Of a stretch of DNA of 64,000 nt, positions 34,506-48,374 are shown piece by piece (the first letter of the stretch is position 1; every line of letters begins with the position of its first letter). The stretch is taken from assembly GCA_050084985.1 (NCBI GenBank), contig JBITNC010000001.1, positions 105,462,001 through 105,526,000 on the forward strand, read 5' to 3'. This DNA comes from Nageia nagi (lineage: Eukaryota; Pinophyta). The translations under genes were made by a program, and so were the position numbers. Below the pieces are notes generated by a model. It saw only the letters and a list, made by a program, of their open reading frames with translations, did no database searches and was not told where the DNA came from.

Positions 34506-35028
34506 TGTTAAAATGTATAATGCATATCATGCTAGGTATTTAGAAAAAAATTATAACCTCCTTAATATTATCCACTTAAATACTTTCTAAAGTATTTAAG
34601 TGAATTAATAATTAAGAAGACTTATACCCACATGCCAACTACTTGTAAGGCATGCTTATCCATAAAGATAATGGAAAAATCATATCCATTGGGTCTTGGT
34701 GTGCACCTTGGAAATTAGGGTGACCCAACATATGGACTCATCTATAAATAGAGGGCTTCCCCTAATTATTTCTATAATAAATTTTGAAGAAAAGTTACCC
34801 TCTTGGTTAGGTCATAGGAGAAGTGAGAAAGAGAGTCTTAAGGGAGTGGTATTTGAGGAATGAGATCTTATATTAGTGGATGTAATCTAAAGGTTGGAGG
34901 AACCACTTTATATCTATGTCAAATTTGTGAGATTGCCATTATGTTTATGCTTTTGTTATGTTAGATTTGAGAGCTTTCAATAGATCTTGGGATATAAGAA
35001 AATTATTGATTTAGTCATATTTCCATCA
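34506..35028 (+). repeat. 5' LTR of copia 2
   Basis: TGTTAAAATGTATAATGC...TTCCATCA. TATA box ctataaatagaggg near 34742-34755. A changed PBS, TGGTATCTAGAGC, follows at 35031-35043. Confidence 0.9.
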
Positions 35029-35043
35029 AGTGGTATCTAGAGC

Positions 35044-37663
35044 TATACTTCTAGGCTTCATCTTCAACATTTCTTTGAAGGATCATCCCACTCCTTCCAT
35101 ATTCTTTGGTGAGGTAAAGAGGTTTGTGAAGGTATAACCTCCTACCCTCCTGAATTATTTTTTCAAATTTTATTATGATACTATCATTTTCTTTGTTACG
35201 TTTGTTCATTTTTTTAGCAAAATTTGCTTAAACTAAAATAATATATTATTGATATACAATTTTTTTGTCACACTAACAAATTTTATGTTAGTAATTACAA
35301 TTGCTTTTGGGAAAATTTTATTTTGTGAGCAATAATATATTATAATTATGATAGCAAATTTGCAAAATTTTTAATACATTGAAAATTTACAAATTTTTTT
35401 ATTTTTGCAAGTTTTTATCTACACAAAAATAATATAAGGTTGTTTCTATATATAAAAATAATAAATAATAACCTTATATTATAAATTAAAAAAAAGTTTT
35501 TTTTTTTCCAAAAATAAACAAGTCCTTACTGCATCATCAAGTTTTATTGACATGATATTTTTTGAAAGTTTTTTTACTGGTATAACAAAATTATTAAATA
35601 CACTATTTTTAAAGAAAAAATAATAAAAAAAACTTTTCATTTAAAAAAAATTGGAACAAGGGGTGAGGGAACGTGGTTGGTTAGGGTACGTAGCACTACC
35701 CCCAACCCCAGCTACTAATAGTGGTGACTCATGAACATCACCAAAGTGCAGCTCGTGGCTACAGCTAAAGGGAAACTCACAACCCCCTCGTGATTGGGAG
35801 GCTCATAGCCCCTGCGGCCAAGTGGATCTTGACCGCTGTAGGCGATCTCACGGACACTATGGCCCCTAGGGTAGAGTGAATTGTGGAAACTATGGCCTCC
35901 TCATCTTTTTTAACTCTAAAGCCTTTGCTAATATTCTTTCTACACATGCCACCATGGGAGAAATAGAAGAAGGTATGAAAATCCATCAAGAGTAGTTGAA
36001 ATTTGTTTGACTACCCCTACATTTAGGTTGAATTTGCATTTTTTAGCCCCTACATTTTCTTGGCCACTCCTATGTTATTTTGCCCACCCCTATAATTTTG
36101 CAAATCAGACCCTTGTCATATGATTTTTTTTTACACTTTTCGAATCCTCTCATTTTTTTAAGATATGGATTCAATTTTTGATTGACAAAGATATGTGCAA
36201 TTTTTTTTTTTCTTTTAAATTTGAGATATGGGCTAAAGTTTTATTTTTAAAGAGGTACGGGCTAAATTTAAAAAAACAATATCTATGGGATAAATTTTAT
36301 TTAAAGTATGGGCTTAAGTTTCTTATTGTTAAGGTGTGGGATTAATTTTTTTATTGTTAAGGTGTGGGCTAAATTTTTTAAGGTATGGGCTAATATTTTT
36401 AATGAGATATTTCCTATAGTTAAATTTATGAGGTATGGGGATAATTTGTTAAAAGTTTTTAATAATGGTAGACTTTATTGGAAAGGTATTTGTTTTAAGT
36501 AAAAAAAATGGGTAATTTTTTTCCTATGAATGCATTTTTACTTAGGAGGATTTTTCACACTATGAATGCATGGTTTTCCTTAAAATAAAGATTAAATTAC
36601 TTTCTTTCCTAATGAATGCATGATTAGAGAATGTACATAGGAATAAATATCTATTATTGTGAATATATGCACTTGATTGGATAAATTTTCACTTGAGATG
36701 ATTTTCTTTGCTATGTTAAATATGACAATTTTTAATGTTCTTAGTATTAAAGCAATTTTTTAAGGTAAAATTGCAAATAAGAGAGATTTTTTGAAAGGGA
36801 ATATTTTTTAGGTTCATTTTTTAAAGTAAAAAGTAGGGATTCCTCATTTCATTTTGTTACTTAAAAATAATGAACCCATGCAATTCATGTAAAGAGATCC
36901 TCTTGGAGTTGTAACAAAACCCATTATACTCTTAGGATTCATTCTTTATAGATGATGTATCATTTTTCTAAGTAATTTTACTTTATGTTAAAGCATTTTG
37001 CCTTTAATTTTTTGTAAAATCATAAACATTAAAAGGACACCCCTTAAAATAAATACATCCATATGTATAGTTTGCAACATGATTTGTTTGGAGAGCCATA
37101 AAGTGAGGATAATGAAGACTAGAGCCTTCAATACAATGATTCAAATGGTAAAAAGTTTGTACTTATTAATTACCTCTATGTCCTCTTTTGGTATGGATAT
37201 AACTCCATATAAGTGGACATGCATGTGTGTAGTGATACCACATATCCACACATCCATTTAGAGATTATCTTGATAACCTAACAGAAAAACTTGAAATCTA
37301 ATCAAGATAATAATTTGATCAATTCGACATATGTCACAACCTTGAAAAATAGCTAGTACTATTTATTATGAGAATATATTGATAACTAAGATAATGGTTG
37401 AGGATTATAGGAATTGGGCTCCACCTTGCTGGCATCCAGGTGAAGGCCTAATTCAAATAAGAAAAAAATCTCAACTATACCCCTCTCAAATGTTACTTGT
37501 TTATGAAAATATATTGGATGCATGGATATATTACTTGACTTGGTTATAAACTTTTTAGGCATGCATTTGGTTAAATTTTAACATGTATGATTGATTAAAC
37601 TCAACATGGTTTATTAATTTGATTGACAAAATTTAACATGCTTACTTTGGTTAATTATAAAAA
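35044..37663 (+). other. copia 2 leader with GC-rich block and short repeats
   Basis: About 2.6 kb without a credible gene. At 35650-35990 lies a GC-rich block with degenerate repetition (gctcatggcc-like phrases, e.g. ggctcatagcccctgcggcc and ctatggcccctaggg). At 36190-36420 the phrase gtatgggctaaatttt recurs about six times with variation. From about 36840 it parallels the end of the copia 1 leader. Confidence 0.6.
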
Positions 37664-38608
37664 ATGGGAGACTCCTTTACACCCAAACACATGCTAGATG
37701 GTTTGAACTATGGTATTTGGGAACCTAAGATGAAACAAGAGCTCAAGAATAAAAATTATAGAAAAAAGTAATCAAAAACTAAGTTGCTCCAATAAGTGAG
37801 AAGGCACTTGAAGTTTACAATACCAAAAATGAGCTAAAAATCTTTATGATTTTCTATATAATATTACATGAAGGACTACTTATGATATTTTCATCAACCT
37901 CTATAAAGAAATCTTGAGATAGGCTCAAGAAAATCTACCTAGGGTCCAAATTTTTGATAAGGTTCATCATTATCCAAAAGTTGCTTCAATCTTATCAAGG
38001 AGAAGATGAAAATATTAACATCTATTTGAATAAGATCATTCACCTTAAGAACTAGCTTGTTGGTTTTGGGTGCAATTGGATCAATGATAAGTTCATGGTC
38101 TTCATAATTCTTCAAAATATTTCTTCAAATTTTATTAACTTTGTAATAATTATTGAGATTAGGCTTGATAATGAAGAACAAGTCTTCTCTTGTGAAAACC
38201 TTTCAAGGTTTAATCTAAAGCATGAGAAAACTCTTAATAAAATGGTGTTGATATATTCTCCAAAAGATATAAATTTTGCTCTATAAGTAACCAAAAAACC
38301 TTTCAAGAAGAAATTTAGGCATTAAAAGTAGTCATTTCCTACTACCACCAAGAAGTTTGAAAAGAATAAGAACAACAATCACAAAAAAGAGATGGAATTG
38401 GAAAGGAAAATAAATGAAATACAAAGGTCAAATTTAATGGTAATTATAAGTTTCATGGTGGCTATGGTCACAAAAAATTTGACTTCTATGAAAAGAAAAA
38501 GGAAGAAAAGAATAAGGGAAATGGAAATGTGAAGAACTTCAAATGGAAGAAAAATATAAAAACTAGTTTTATTTATGCCTACTACTCCAAGGCTCATACT
38601 TTATTAAA
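37664..38608 (+). pseudogene. copia 2 gag
   Basis: ATG at 37664 opens MGDSFTPKHMLDGLNYGIWE, homologous to copia 1 gag. Several stops follow. The zinc knuckle is degenerate (NYKFHGGYGHKKFDF). Confidence 0.85.
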
Positions 38609-41450
38609 TGATTGGATTTTTGACTTTGGGTTCACTAATCACATATATTTTGAAAAGGATAAGTTTAAATTTTCATAAGTATAGAAAGGATGCAAGTGTG
38701 ATAGGTGATAATTCAATCCTTGAAGTATAAGGGATTGGGAGTGTGTTGGTTCATGGAGAGGTTATTGAAAATATGATCTATATGCCTAAATGTAGGATGA
38801 AACTATTTTTTATAATTCAAGTTGCAAGGAAATAATATTCATTTGAATTTGACTCACACTCTTGGTGCATTAAAAAGGGATTTTCTAAGTTGGTGAAAGA
38901 ATCAATGAATTATGATCTTTACATAGTAGATCAAGTTACAATAAAGATTTGCTCTAAAGGAAATCTTTGGCATCATCAAATAGGATACCTTAACCATAAG
39001 AGAATTCAAGTTATGAAAAACCAAGAACTTGTGGAAGGTTTACCTACAATATACCCATAATTGGCCCTTTTGATAAGTGCATCCTAGGTAAAATGAATAG
39101 AAAAAAATTTAAAAAAGACAAGGTAACAAGGATGATACAATATCTTCAGCTTATGCATTCAAATTTGATGGGTGCATTTCAAACTAATTATCTTGGGGTA
39201 CTATCTTACGTATTGACTTTCATTGAAAACTTTAGTAGGATGACATTTGCTTATCTACTTGAGCATAAGGATCAAACTTTTGACAAGTTCAATGACTTCA
39301 AAGCCTTAGTTGAAAATCAAAATGATTTTAAAATCAAGATGTTAAGACAAAATAATGGGGGTGATTATAACAATATTGAGTTTAATGAATATTATACCAA
39401 ATATAGGATGAAGAGTTAGTTCACAATCCCTTACATTCTAAAAAAAATGATGTTTCTAAAAGAAATAATAGAATCATTATAAAAATACTTAGGTGCATGT
39501 TAGATGATCTCCCTAATTTCTTATGGGGTGAAGTTGTAAACACTATGATCTACACCTTAAATAGGTGTCCTACAAAAGTAGTTGAAGGTAAGACCTCATA
39601 TGAGGTATGGATGAGAAAGAAACCTAACATTACTCACTTTAATTTTTCTAGACATGATTCCTATGAGAAAAGAAAGAAACTAGAAAAATGATTTAAAAAA
39701 TGCATATTTGTAGGCTATGATAGTGAGTATAAAGGTTACAAACTCTAGTCTTCATCCTATAGAGAAATGTTCATATCAAGGGATGTAAAGTTAAATGAAC
39801 TACCTAAGAAAGTTTCTTCCTATGAGAACTTTGATGATAATGATAAATCTTTTGTTGCACCTAATTGGTTGGATATCAATATAGATAAGTCATCTGAGGA
39901 GGAAAATTTTACAAATCCTTATTTACCAAAATGGATAGCAATAATGAGCCCTCATCATTTAAAGAAGCTTCAAATCATGAGTACTAGATGGAAGCCATGA
40001 AAGTAGAGTATAAGATGCTTCTTCCCAAATAACATAATATGATTGGTAACAAATATATTTATAAGGTTAAATACAATTTAGTTGGAGAAATTAATAAATA
40101 CAAGGTAGTAAAGGGTTTCACTTAGAAAGATGGAGTTGATTATGAAGAAACCTTTGCTCTAATAGAAAAAATGCCCATAGTTAGGAAAATCATCACTCAT
40201 TTAGTAGCTCTGGTATGGAAAATTTTTCAACTTAACATCAAGAGTGCTTTTTTCAACTATAAATTAGATGTGAAAATATACATGAATCAATCAGAAGGGT
40301 TTGTTATGGTAGGTAAAGAGTCACTTGTATGCAAGCTAAAGATGTCCTTGTATAGACTTACGCAAGCATGTAAAGCCTAGTATAAAAAGATTTCAAGACA
40401 TTTTGTAAATATTGAATTTTCTAAGTGCTTTTTTGATACAAATGTCTATGTGATAAATCAAGGAAAGTACTTGGTATTGATTCTTTTTGATATAGATGAT
40501 CTTTTAATTATAGGAAATAATGTTGAAACCATCCAAGAGTGCATATTTGAACTTAAATAAATATCTAAAATAACTAATCTTGGTCAATTACACTACTACA
40601 TTGGAATGAAAGTATAGTAATACATGGATTGTACTTATCTTAGTGAATCCATGTATAAATTATATATTTTTTAAAATTTTGAAATGGAGGAGTGCAAACT
40701 AGTTATAATCCTAGTTTCTCCTAGAATTATTATCTATTAGCTCTAACTCTTAGTTGGCAAATGTTACAACTTATAGATAATTAATAGGTAGTATACTATA
40801 TTTAACTATTTTTAGGCCATATATTGCCTTTGGAATAAATATGATGGTAAAATTTATGAAGAAATTATATGGTGATCATCTCATTGCTATTAAGCAAATT
40901 TTGAGGTATGTTGTGGGAATGAAGGATCTTGGTCTCAAGTATTCAAAATTTCCCTCATTTGTTCTCTCAGGGTTCTCGGATTTTGAATATGGAGGAGATA
41001 GAGATGATAAAAAATCAACCTTTATATGTGTTTAGCATTGGTTTAGGTGTTATATTTTAGGATTTTAAGAAGAAACCTATTGCTACTTTCTACAAAAAAG
41101 AGGTAGAATATCATGCCATGTTAGTCATGACCTAAGAAGCCATTTGGTTAAGGCATATTATGAAAGAAATTAGGTATCAGTAGTGTCACTCATATTAGAT
41201 TTATTTAGATAATTAGTTGACCATTGCTTTGGAAAAGAACCCTGTGTTCCATTAGAAAACAAAGTATGTTGAAATCTAAGCATATTTTATCAAGGAGAAG
41301 GTTCTAAATGGTATCCTAAAATTGTAGTATTTTCTATCAATCCTAAACTTTGCTGATATTTTGACAAAATCCCTTCTTAAAGCTCATTTTAGTAAGCTTA
41401 TAAAATATATTGGGTTGGTGAAATTTCCCTTAAGGAAGAGTGAATATTGA
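38609..41450 (+). pseudogene. copia 2 pol (protease, integrase, RT, RNase H), decayed
   Basis: Protease has WIFDFGFTNH where copia 1 has DSGCTNH, so the active-site Ser is lost. Integrase remnant: MTFAYLLEHKDQTFD, then a changed core (LRQNNGGDY for LRSDNGDEY). RT: IFQLNIKSAFFN and, at the active site, LFDIDDLLI in place of LLYVDDLLI. RNase H relic: EYGGDRDDKKST. It shares two premature stops with copia 1 at the same codons: TAG 40751-40753 and TAA 41277-41279. Many other stops and shifts. Confidence 0.85.
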
Positions 41451-42234
41451 ATTCATATCTATGATGACAACTTCATCCCTAGGAGGATTTTATGGTTGTA
41501 TAGTATTGATTTTGTTATGTACACCTTCATGGTTAATTCACTCTATGTGAAGAAATTGTTGTACATTTTTTGAGTATATGATTTACCATCATTAGCACTA
41601 TTTAGTTATCCATGTGGGAGCAATTCATATGTGCATATGATGGATCTTTGTTTTGCATTATTCAGTTATCCATATGTGAGGAATTTGTATGCATTTTTTG
41701 GCATTGTTCAATTATCCATGTGTGAAGAACTCTTATATGTATTTTGTTATGATCTATTTGTGATTATAATCAACATATGTTCTATATACAATAGGTGAAT
41801 ATGAGTATTATCTTTGCATATTTGTGATGAGTTATAGTGCACCATTGATAAGTTTATAGATGACATTACTTGATTAATCTACTTATATTGATATGAGTAT
41901 TTATATGATGCATCTAACTAATCTTATCTTTGAGCTACTTGTAGCATGCAAGTTTCTTCTTAATGTAGGGTACTTACTTCGGGTGGGAAGGCTCATGGAG
42001 ATTCATCATATCAACTTTTTGTTGAATGACTAGTTTATACAATGAAACTAGTTACTATTAATGATTGTATTGTAAACCATTTTTTCAAATAGTAAAGTAG
42101 TGAGTATCAATATAATATCTTAATTATTTCTCAAATATGTAAATGTTCTCATCTTTGATTATATCTTTATGGAGGATAAATCTCTCTTTCTTCTCTCCTA
42201 CTTTGCTCTACCCCAATATTTCTTTAAGGGGGAA
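41451..42234 (+). other. copia 2 3' noncoding region and polypurine tract
   Basis: Decayed counterpart of the copia 1 repeat array (phrases ending atgtgaagaa-ttgt-tgta around 41540-41740), then sequence parallel to copia 1. PPT aagggggaa at 42226-42234. Confidence 0.7.
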
Positions 42235-42755
42235 TGTTAAAATTTATGATGCATATTGTGTTAGAAATCTAAAAAAATAAATATAACCTCAATATTATCC
42301 ACTTAAATACTTTATAAAGTATTTAAGTAAAGAAAGAATCAAGGAGACTTGTTCCCACACACCAATCACTTGTAAGGCATTCTTATCCATAAGGATAATG
42401 GGAAAATCATGTCCATTAAGTCTTGGTGTGCAACTTAGAAATTAGGATAAACAACATATATATTTCACCTATAAATAGAGGGATTACTATCATTGTTTCT
42501 ACAACAAGTTTTGCAGCAAAGTTATGTTCTTGGTTAGGTTGTAGGAGAAGTGAGAAAGAGAGTTGTAAGAGAGTTCTCTTTGAGGAATGAGATCTTATAT
42601 TAGTAGATGTACTCCCAAGGTTGGAGGAACCAATTTATATTTGTGTCAAATTTGTGAGATTACCATTATGTTTTTGCTTTTGTTATGTTGGATTTGAGAG
42701 CTTTCAAGAGATCTTGGGATATAAGGAAATTAATGATTTAGTCATATTTTCATCA
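42235..42755 (+). repeat. 3' LTR of copia 2
   Basis: Pairs with 34506-35028; starts right after the PPT, ends TTTTCATCA before the TSD. Confidence 0.9.
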
Positions 42756-42760
42756 ACTTG

Positions 42761-43740
42761 GGTGATTCTGAATGTGCCCCTATGTATTTTAATATGTCAT
42801 AATCAATATTAAAATAATTAAACTCAAGGGGTATAGTATCATCAATCTATAAATCCTTATCAATGTCCTCATAAAGTTCAATCATATTACATTCTAGATC
42901 AAATTTAATAGGTCCTAAAGTTTTCTTTGTATTCTAATAAATACCCAGCCCCTTTTTGTCTTTTTGAACTCCTAAATTAGTAGGAAAAGAAGGCATACCT
43001 TGTTCTAATTTTCCTAATCCTTCACATTTTTACTTATAATCATATCTTGTTCTAATTTTCCTAATCCTTCACATTTTTACTTATAATTTTGAGTCATGTA
43101 TTTGTGCATAAATGTAAAAATATTACCCATATTTTTCTTGATTGTATTGTCACTTAACTAAATATGATTAAGAGATAGAGATTCTACAAAATAAGAACCA
43201 CTCATATATCCTTTATTTTCACACCATTGAAACTCTGAAAAAACCTTAGCATTATATTAGTGCTCTTAATGTTTCATAATTTTTGGATGACCCAAATATT
43301 TCACTAAAGTTAATGGATTGAGGTTCTCAATTTTGTATGTTCCTATACTTATGTTTACAACATATACCTCTTTTTTTGCTTTTATCAATATTGATTCTAC
43401 TTCTTTTAGAATAATATGAAACTTAAGATAAGTTAAATCCAATCCTTCAATATCCAAGTTTGTGAGATTACATAATGCATATGGTTCTAGATCCCCTATG
43501 ATTGTATGTATCTATCCTTCATACTCATAATTTAAACAAACATGTATTGTAGAAGGTATTACATACATATCATGTAACCAAGATCTTCTTAGGAGTATGT
43601 TGTATGAAAGCTTACCACTCATGACATGGAAATTTATTTGGATAGTACTAAAACATAGTGTAATAAGAAGTGTGACTATGCCAAGTGGTTTTTTGGATGA
43701 ACTATCATAAGGCCTTATGTGAAATGTTGGTTCTTCTAAT
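42761..43740 (-). pseudogene. gypsy 1 protease C-terminal part and linker to RT
   Basis: Minus strand from 43740: LEEPTFHIRPYDSSSKKPLG, then NILLRRSWLHDMYVIPSTIH (43512-43745 area), the C-terminal protease segment of Tat-type gypsies (family norm NILLGRPWLH). Further down a 63-residue frame (43266-43457) and shorter pieces continue the linker. Near 42999-43090 a 48-bp unit (ttgttctaattttcctaatc...) is duplicated in tandem. The left end abuts the copia 2 TSD, the right end the copia 3 TSD. Confidence 0.8.
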
Positions 43741-43745
43741 AGAGG

Positions 43746-44214
43746 TGAAGAATTTGAAGATGTTAAAGTAACTTGAAACATTGAAATTCCTCAAAATTTG
43801 AGCTTATTATTATATATTTTTACTCTTTTTATGAAAATTAGTGTCCTGCATATCAGTTAGTTTTGTATGTAATCATCCAACTATTATTCCTTCAACTAAC
43901 TGACCTCTTAGTTGGTTGTGTTTACTTAGTTTTATTAAAAGTATCATCTCTTCATTTATTTCCTCCATTTTTTACTTTTACAGAATATGAAGTGATAGTC
44001 TAGGTTATCCATGACCTATAGAATGTATTTAGGTCTTATTTTAAGGATTTGTAAGTGTTGGAGTGTGTTATCAATAATCTAATGCAAGTGTATAGTATTA
44101 TATAAAATTATGAGCATCCATTGATGAATGCATTCTACCTTTGAGTTGCAAAGTTATTTTTCAGCTATGAAACACTTGTAGGGTTTAATTTATTATTTGT
44201 ATCAAATAACTTTA
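43746..44214 (+). repeat. 5' LTR of copia 3
   Basis: Begins TGAAGAATTTGAAGATG; ends ATAACTTTA (terminal CA probably mutated to TA). Followed by a degenerate PBS TGTGTTAGAGC at 44218-44228. Confidence 0.85.
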
Positions 44215-44280
44215 TTTTGTGTTAGAGCTTTGTTGGATCAAATTGGGTTTAAGAAGTTGTCTAGGAAGAGAAGAGAAGAC

Positions 44281-45250
44281 ATGGAAACTAACTCAAATGA
44301 AATCCTCATTACAAAATTTGATGGAAGTGATTATGAGTATTGGAGTATCCAGATGAACACTCTCCTAAAGGAAAGAGGCTATTGGGAAATTATAGATTCT
44401 AGCTATAGTGATCCTTCTTATAGGAGTTTCTTGAGTGTTGATGTAAACAAGGATGCAAATAATAAGGAAAAGCAAAATTCCATTGCTTTATCCTTCATTC
44501 AAGAAGCTTTGGACAAGAGCATTTTTTCCAAAATCTTAGCTTATACCTCAGCCCAAGAAGCAAGGGAAACATTTAGAGAAGGCTACCAAGGGAGCATTAA
44601 GTTGAAAGAAGTAAAATTCAAAACTTAAGAAGGGAGTTTGAGAATTTAAAATGGGAAGAGGAGATTGGTAGAGATTATGATGTACGAGTGAAAGCCATAG
44701 TCAATAAAATAACCACTCTCGAAGAGAAGATAAAGAAGGAGGTTATCATCAAGAGGGTTATAAGAACCTTTATTGAGAGATATAATCATGTTGCATTCAT
44801 TACTGAAAAAATAAAGGAATTCTCAACTATGGAAATTGATAATTTAATTAGCTATCTTACATCACATGAAGAGAACAAAAATAGTAGCAAGCATCAATGA
44901 TGAGCAAGAATTCTCCATTAAAGAGAATGAAGGAAAAGGAAGAAGAAAAGGTAGAGGATTAAGAGGAATAGATAGATTCATAAGAGGAGAAAGAGAGGAT
45001 CTTTTGGAAGAGGAAGATAAAGAGAACAAAGAATAAAAAATAAATCAAAATATACATCAAGGGGGAGAAACTCTAGAAGAGGAGGTAGAGGTAAATATAT
45101 TAAAAATTTGCAATATTTTTATTACAATAAATTTGGCCATCTTGAGTATGAAAAAAGCACATTAAGTTAAATTATCCCACTATGGAGAACAAGAGCATGT
45201 ATATGGTGAAGAATAGTTATTTATTTCAATTATAACCCTAAAAAAGCTTG
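44281..45250 (+). pseudogene. copia 3 gag
   Basis: ATG at 44281 opens METNSNEILITKFDGSDYEY, with the UBN2-type gag pattern (F-G-DY--W---M). The frame breaks near 44628, resumes in other frames (44688-44900), passes an Arg/Gly-rich stretch and reaches a decayed zinc knuckle in which cysteines have become tyrosine (QYFYYNKFGHLEY). Confidence 0.85.
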
Positions 45251-45262
45251 AAGATGAAACTT

Positions 45263-46500
45263 GACTCTTGGAAAGTAGATGTTCAAACCACATGACTGGT
45301 GAGAAGTCCCTACTCTCCTCAATTGATTATTCCTACAAGTCAAGTGTGAGATTGGGAGATGAGAAGAGCTTGGAGATTATTAGCAAAGGAGAGATGCAAG
45401 TTTTAATAAAGAAGGGAACTATGAATGTAAAAGACATTTATTCAAAATAAGACATTTATTCAAAATAAAGTTTATTAAGCATTAGCCAAATGCTAAAAAA
45501 GAACTACAAATTGATGTTTGAATATAAGATATGTAAAATCTATGATAAGAACCATGGTGGAAGGCTTGTTAGTACTATTCATATGATTGCAAATAAACTC
45601 TTTTTAGTAAATTTTCTTGAGAAAAATGAAGGCTTTGTATTTGTGGGAATTGAAGATAAAATGCAATTTGGCATATGAGGCTTAGGCACTTGAATTTTCA
45701 AATTTTGAATACTCTTCCAAAAATGGTGATAGGGCTACCAAAAGTAAAAGATTGTAGATATGTATATGAAGGATGTGCACTTGGAAAGTAAACAAGAAGC
45801 AAGTTTCCAAAGAAAGAAGCATGGAGAGCCAAACACCCTCTCCAATTGGTTCATACTAACATTTTTGAACCTATGTAAACTCAAAGTTTTGGCAAATCTT
45901 CGTACTTTATCACTTTCATTGATGATTTCACTAGAATGTGTTGGGCTTGTTTCATTAAGAGCAAAGATGAAGCATTTGATTATTTTAAGGAATTTAAATT
46001 TTTTTTTGAGAAGCAAAGTGGATATAGTGTGAAGTGTTTGAGAAGTGATATAGGAGGAGAATATCATAGCAATGAACTCTTTTAGTTTTGTAAAGAGAAT
46101 GGCATTAGGAGACAACTTATCTATCCCTACATACCATAACAAAATGGTGTAGCAAAATGCAAAAATAGGATATTGGTTGAGATGGATAGAAGCATGATGC
46201 AAAGCAAGAAATTATCAAATATTTATTGGGATGAATTATTAAGAAAAAATGTGTACATTTTGAATAGGTATCCTATAAGAAGTTTGGATAAAATTACACC
46301 CTATGAAGCTTGGTTTTAAAGAAAACCAAATTTGGAACATTTGAGAGTGTTTGGTTGTCTTACATATGTGCATGTAAATGATGAAAAGAGGAGGAAGTTG
46401 GATGAAAAATCTAAAGCTTGTGTGTTTATAGGATACTGTGAGCATTCAAAGGCTTATAAATTCTATAATACCAAGACTCAACATAATTGCATCTAGAGAT
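45263..46500 (+). pseudogene. copia 3 protease and integrase
   Basis: Protease motif reads ESRCSNHMTG instead of DSGCSNHMTG. Integrase core: first catalytic Asp is Asn (VHTNIF for VHTDI-), second Asp is kept (LRSDIGGEYHSNE), Glu is Lys (NGVAKCKN for NGVAERKN). The tail VFGCLTYVHV is recognisable. Multiple stops. Confidence 0.85.
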
Positions 46501-46979
46501 GCCATTTTATATGAAGGAAGAGAATATAGCAATAAAAAATTATAGTAAAAAGCATTTGAAGATGAGAGTTTGGAGTAGAAAATATCAACAAAAGATAAGC
46601 CCAACCATGTTTTAACTTAGAAAAATAAAGGACAGCCATCAAGTTTGAGTGTTCCAAGCTCACTAAGATCATTTAGCTCCACTACAACACCAATAATTGT
46701 GAGTGCACCAAGCTCACCCAATGCAAGGATGATGAATCAAGGTAACAAAGGAAAGAGATGGTTGAAGGATCATCCAAAATGTCAAATAATATATGGTAAT
46801 ACTATGAGGAGAATTACAAGGATCCAAAACTAAGAAATGCAAAATCTAGTTGCAAGGCTAGAGAACATTCAATTTTATGGAGATGAAGATAGTGGAGAGC
46901 CCAAAGGTGAAATGGTAAATTATGCACTTTATTCATCTATTTCAAATTCTATTTTAAATTCTAATGTTGTTGAGCCATT

Positions 46980-48374
46980 TTGTTATGAAGAAGCTTGTTC
47001 TAATGGTGTTTGTATGTAAGCTATAAAAGAGGAGATTGATCCTATTAAGAGGAATGATACTTGGGAACTTTGTGAGTTTCCCAAAGGTAAAAAGATTGTT
47101 GGTTCCAAGTGGGTATATAAAATAAAATGAAAGAGTGATGGGAGAAATTTGGTACAAAGAAAGGCTAGTGGAAAAATGATTCACACAACAATATGGTATG
47201 GATTTTGAGGAGAGATTTACACCCAATTGTAAAATAAAAAATAATAAGATTAGTGCTCTCTTTAGCTGTAAGTAAAAATTGGACAATCCAACATATAAAT
47301 GTAAAGAGTGCATTTCTCAATGGTTACATCTATGAAGAGGTGTATGTAGCATAACCTCAAGGTTTTGAGGTTCAAGGAAGATAATACCATGTGTACAAAT
47401 TGAAGAAAGAATTGTATAGCCTAAAGCAAGCTCCAAGAGGTTGATATACAAGAATTGATGAATACTTCAAAAGTGTGGGCTTTCAAAGAAGTGTAAGTGA
47501 TCCTAAGTTTTATTTTAAGAAAAATGGATTTGATATTTTGATTATTTATTTATATGTAGATGATGTAATCTTCATAGGAAGAAATAACAAGATGAACGAG
47601 GATTTCAAAACTCAAATGATGGCTGAGTTTGAAATGAATGATCTTGGTTTGATGAGCTACTTTCTTAGCTTGAAGGTGCATTAAAAAAATAATATATATT
47701 TTTGTAACAATACAAATATGCACATGATATGATAAAGAATTTTAGAATGGATAATTGCACACCTATTGCAACACCTACAACTCATGGAGAACATCTTTGC
47801 AAAGAAGATGGAGAACCAAAAGTGAACAAGAAAGAGTATAGAATCATTTTTGAAAGCCTCATGTTTTAACAAACACAAGGCCATATTTACAATTCAATGT
47901 TTCATTAGTTGCAAGATACATGAGTTATTCATAAATTATCCATCTCAAGGCAACAAAAAGAATCCTCAGATATGTGAAGGAAATAATCAATTTTGGAATA
48001 TATTATACATGTAATTCCAAGTTCAAATTTATAGGTTTTAGTAATAGTGATCGAGGTAGTCCTTTGGATGATAGAAAGAGCATAAGTGGGAATTACTTCT
48101 CTCTTGGATTAGGTCTAGTATCATGGATATCCATAAAATAATCCATTATATCTTTTTCAAGTACTAAAACTAAGTATGTAGCTATAGTAAGTGCTTAAAC
48201 ATAAGATTTATGATTGAGGAAGGTGTTCAAGGAGATTGGATAGGAGAAAACACATGAAACTACCATTTTTTGTGAAAACCAAGGTGCCATTAAGTTTGTA
48301 CAATCTATGGGAAAATACCAATTTATGCTTCTAAGATACTTAATTATTGTTCCTCATATAAACAAGGGTGATTA
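46980..48374 (+). pseudogene. copia 3 reverse transcriptase and RNase H
   Basis: RT begins with KRNDTWELCEFPKGKK and GSKWVYKIK-like phrases, then SAFLNGYIYEEVYV and the intact active site LYVDDVIFIG (about 47550-47579). RNase H relic: SDRGSPLDDRKSISGNYF and SSTKTKYVAIVSA. Many stops. A short purine-rich PPT (aagggtga) precedes the 3' LTR. Confidence 0.85.

Larger units (their letters stand above)
34506..42755 (+). mobile_element. copia 2: older Ty1/copia element of the copia 1 family
   Basis: LTRs 34506-35028 (523 bp) and 42235-42755 (521 bp), roughly 10-15% diverged by eye, flanked by the perfect TSD ACTTG (34501-34505, 42756-42760). Same architecture as copia 1, including a long leader and a decayed repeat region before the PPT. 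It is inserted in gypsy 1 between the protease and RT. Every coding domain is broken. Confidence 0.95.

Noticed and set aside
45735-46202. 155-codon minus frame
   Set aside because: Antisense shadow of the copia 3 integrase, which is recognisable on the plus strand.
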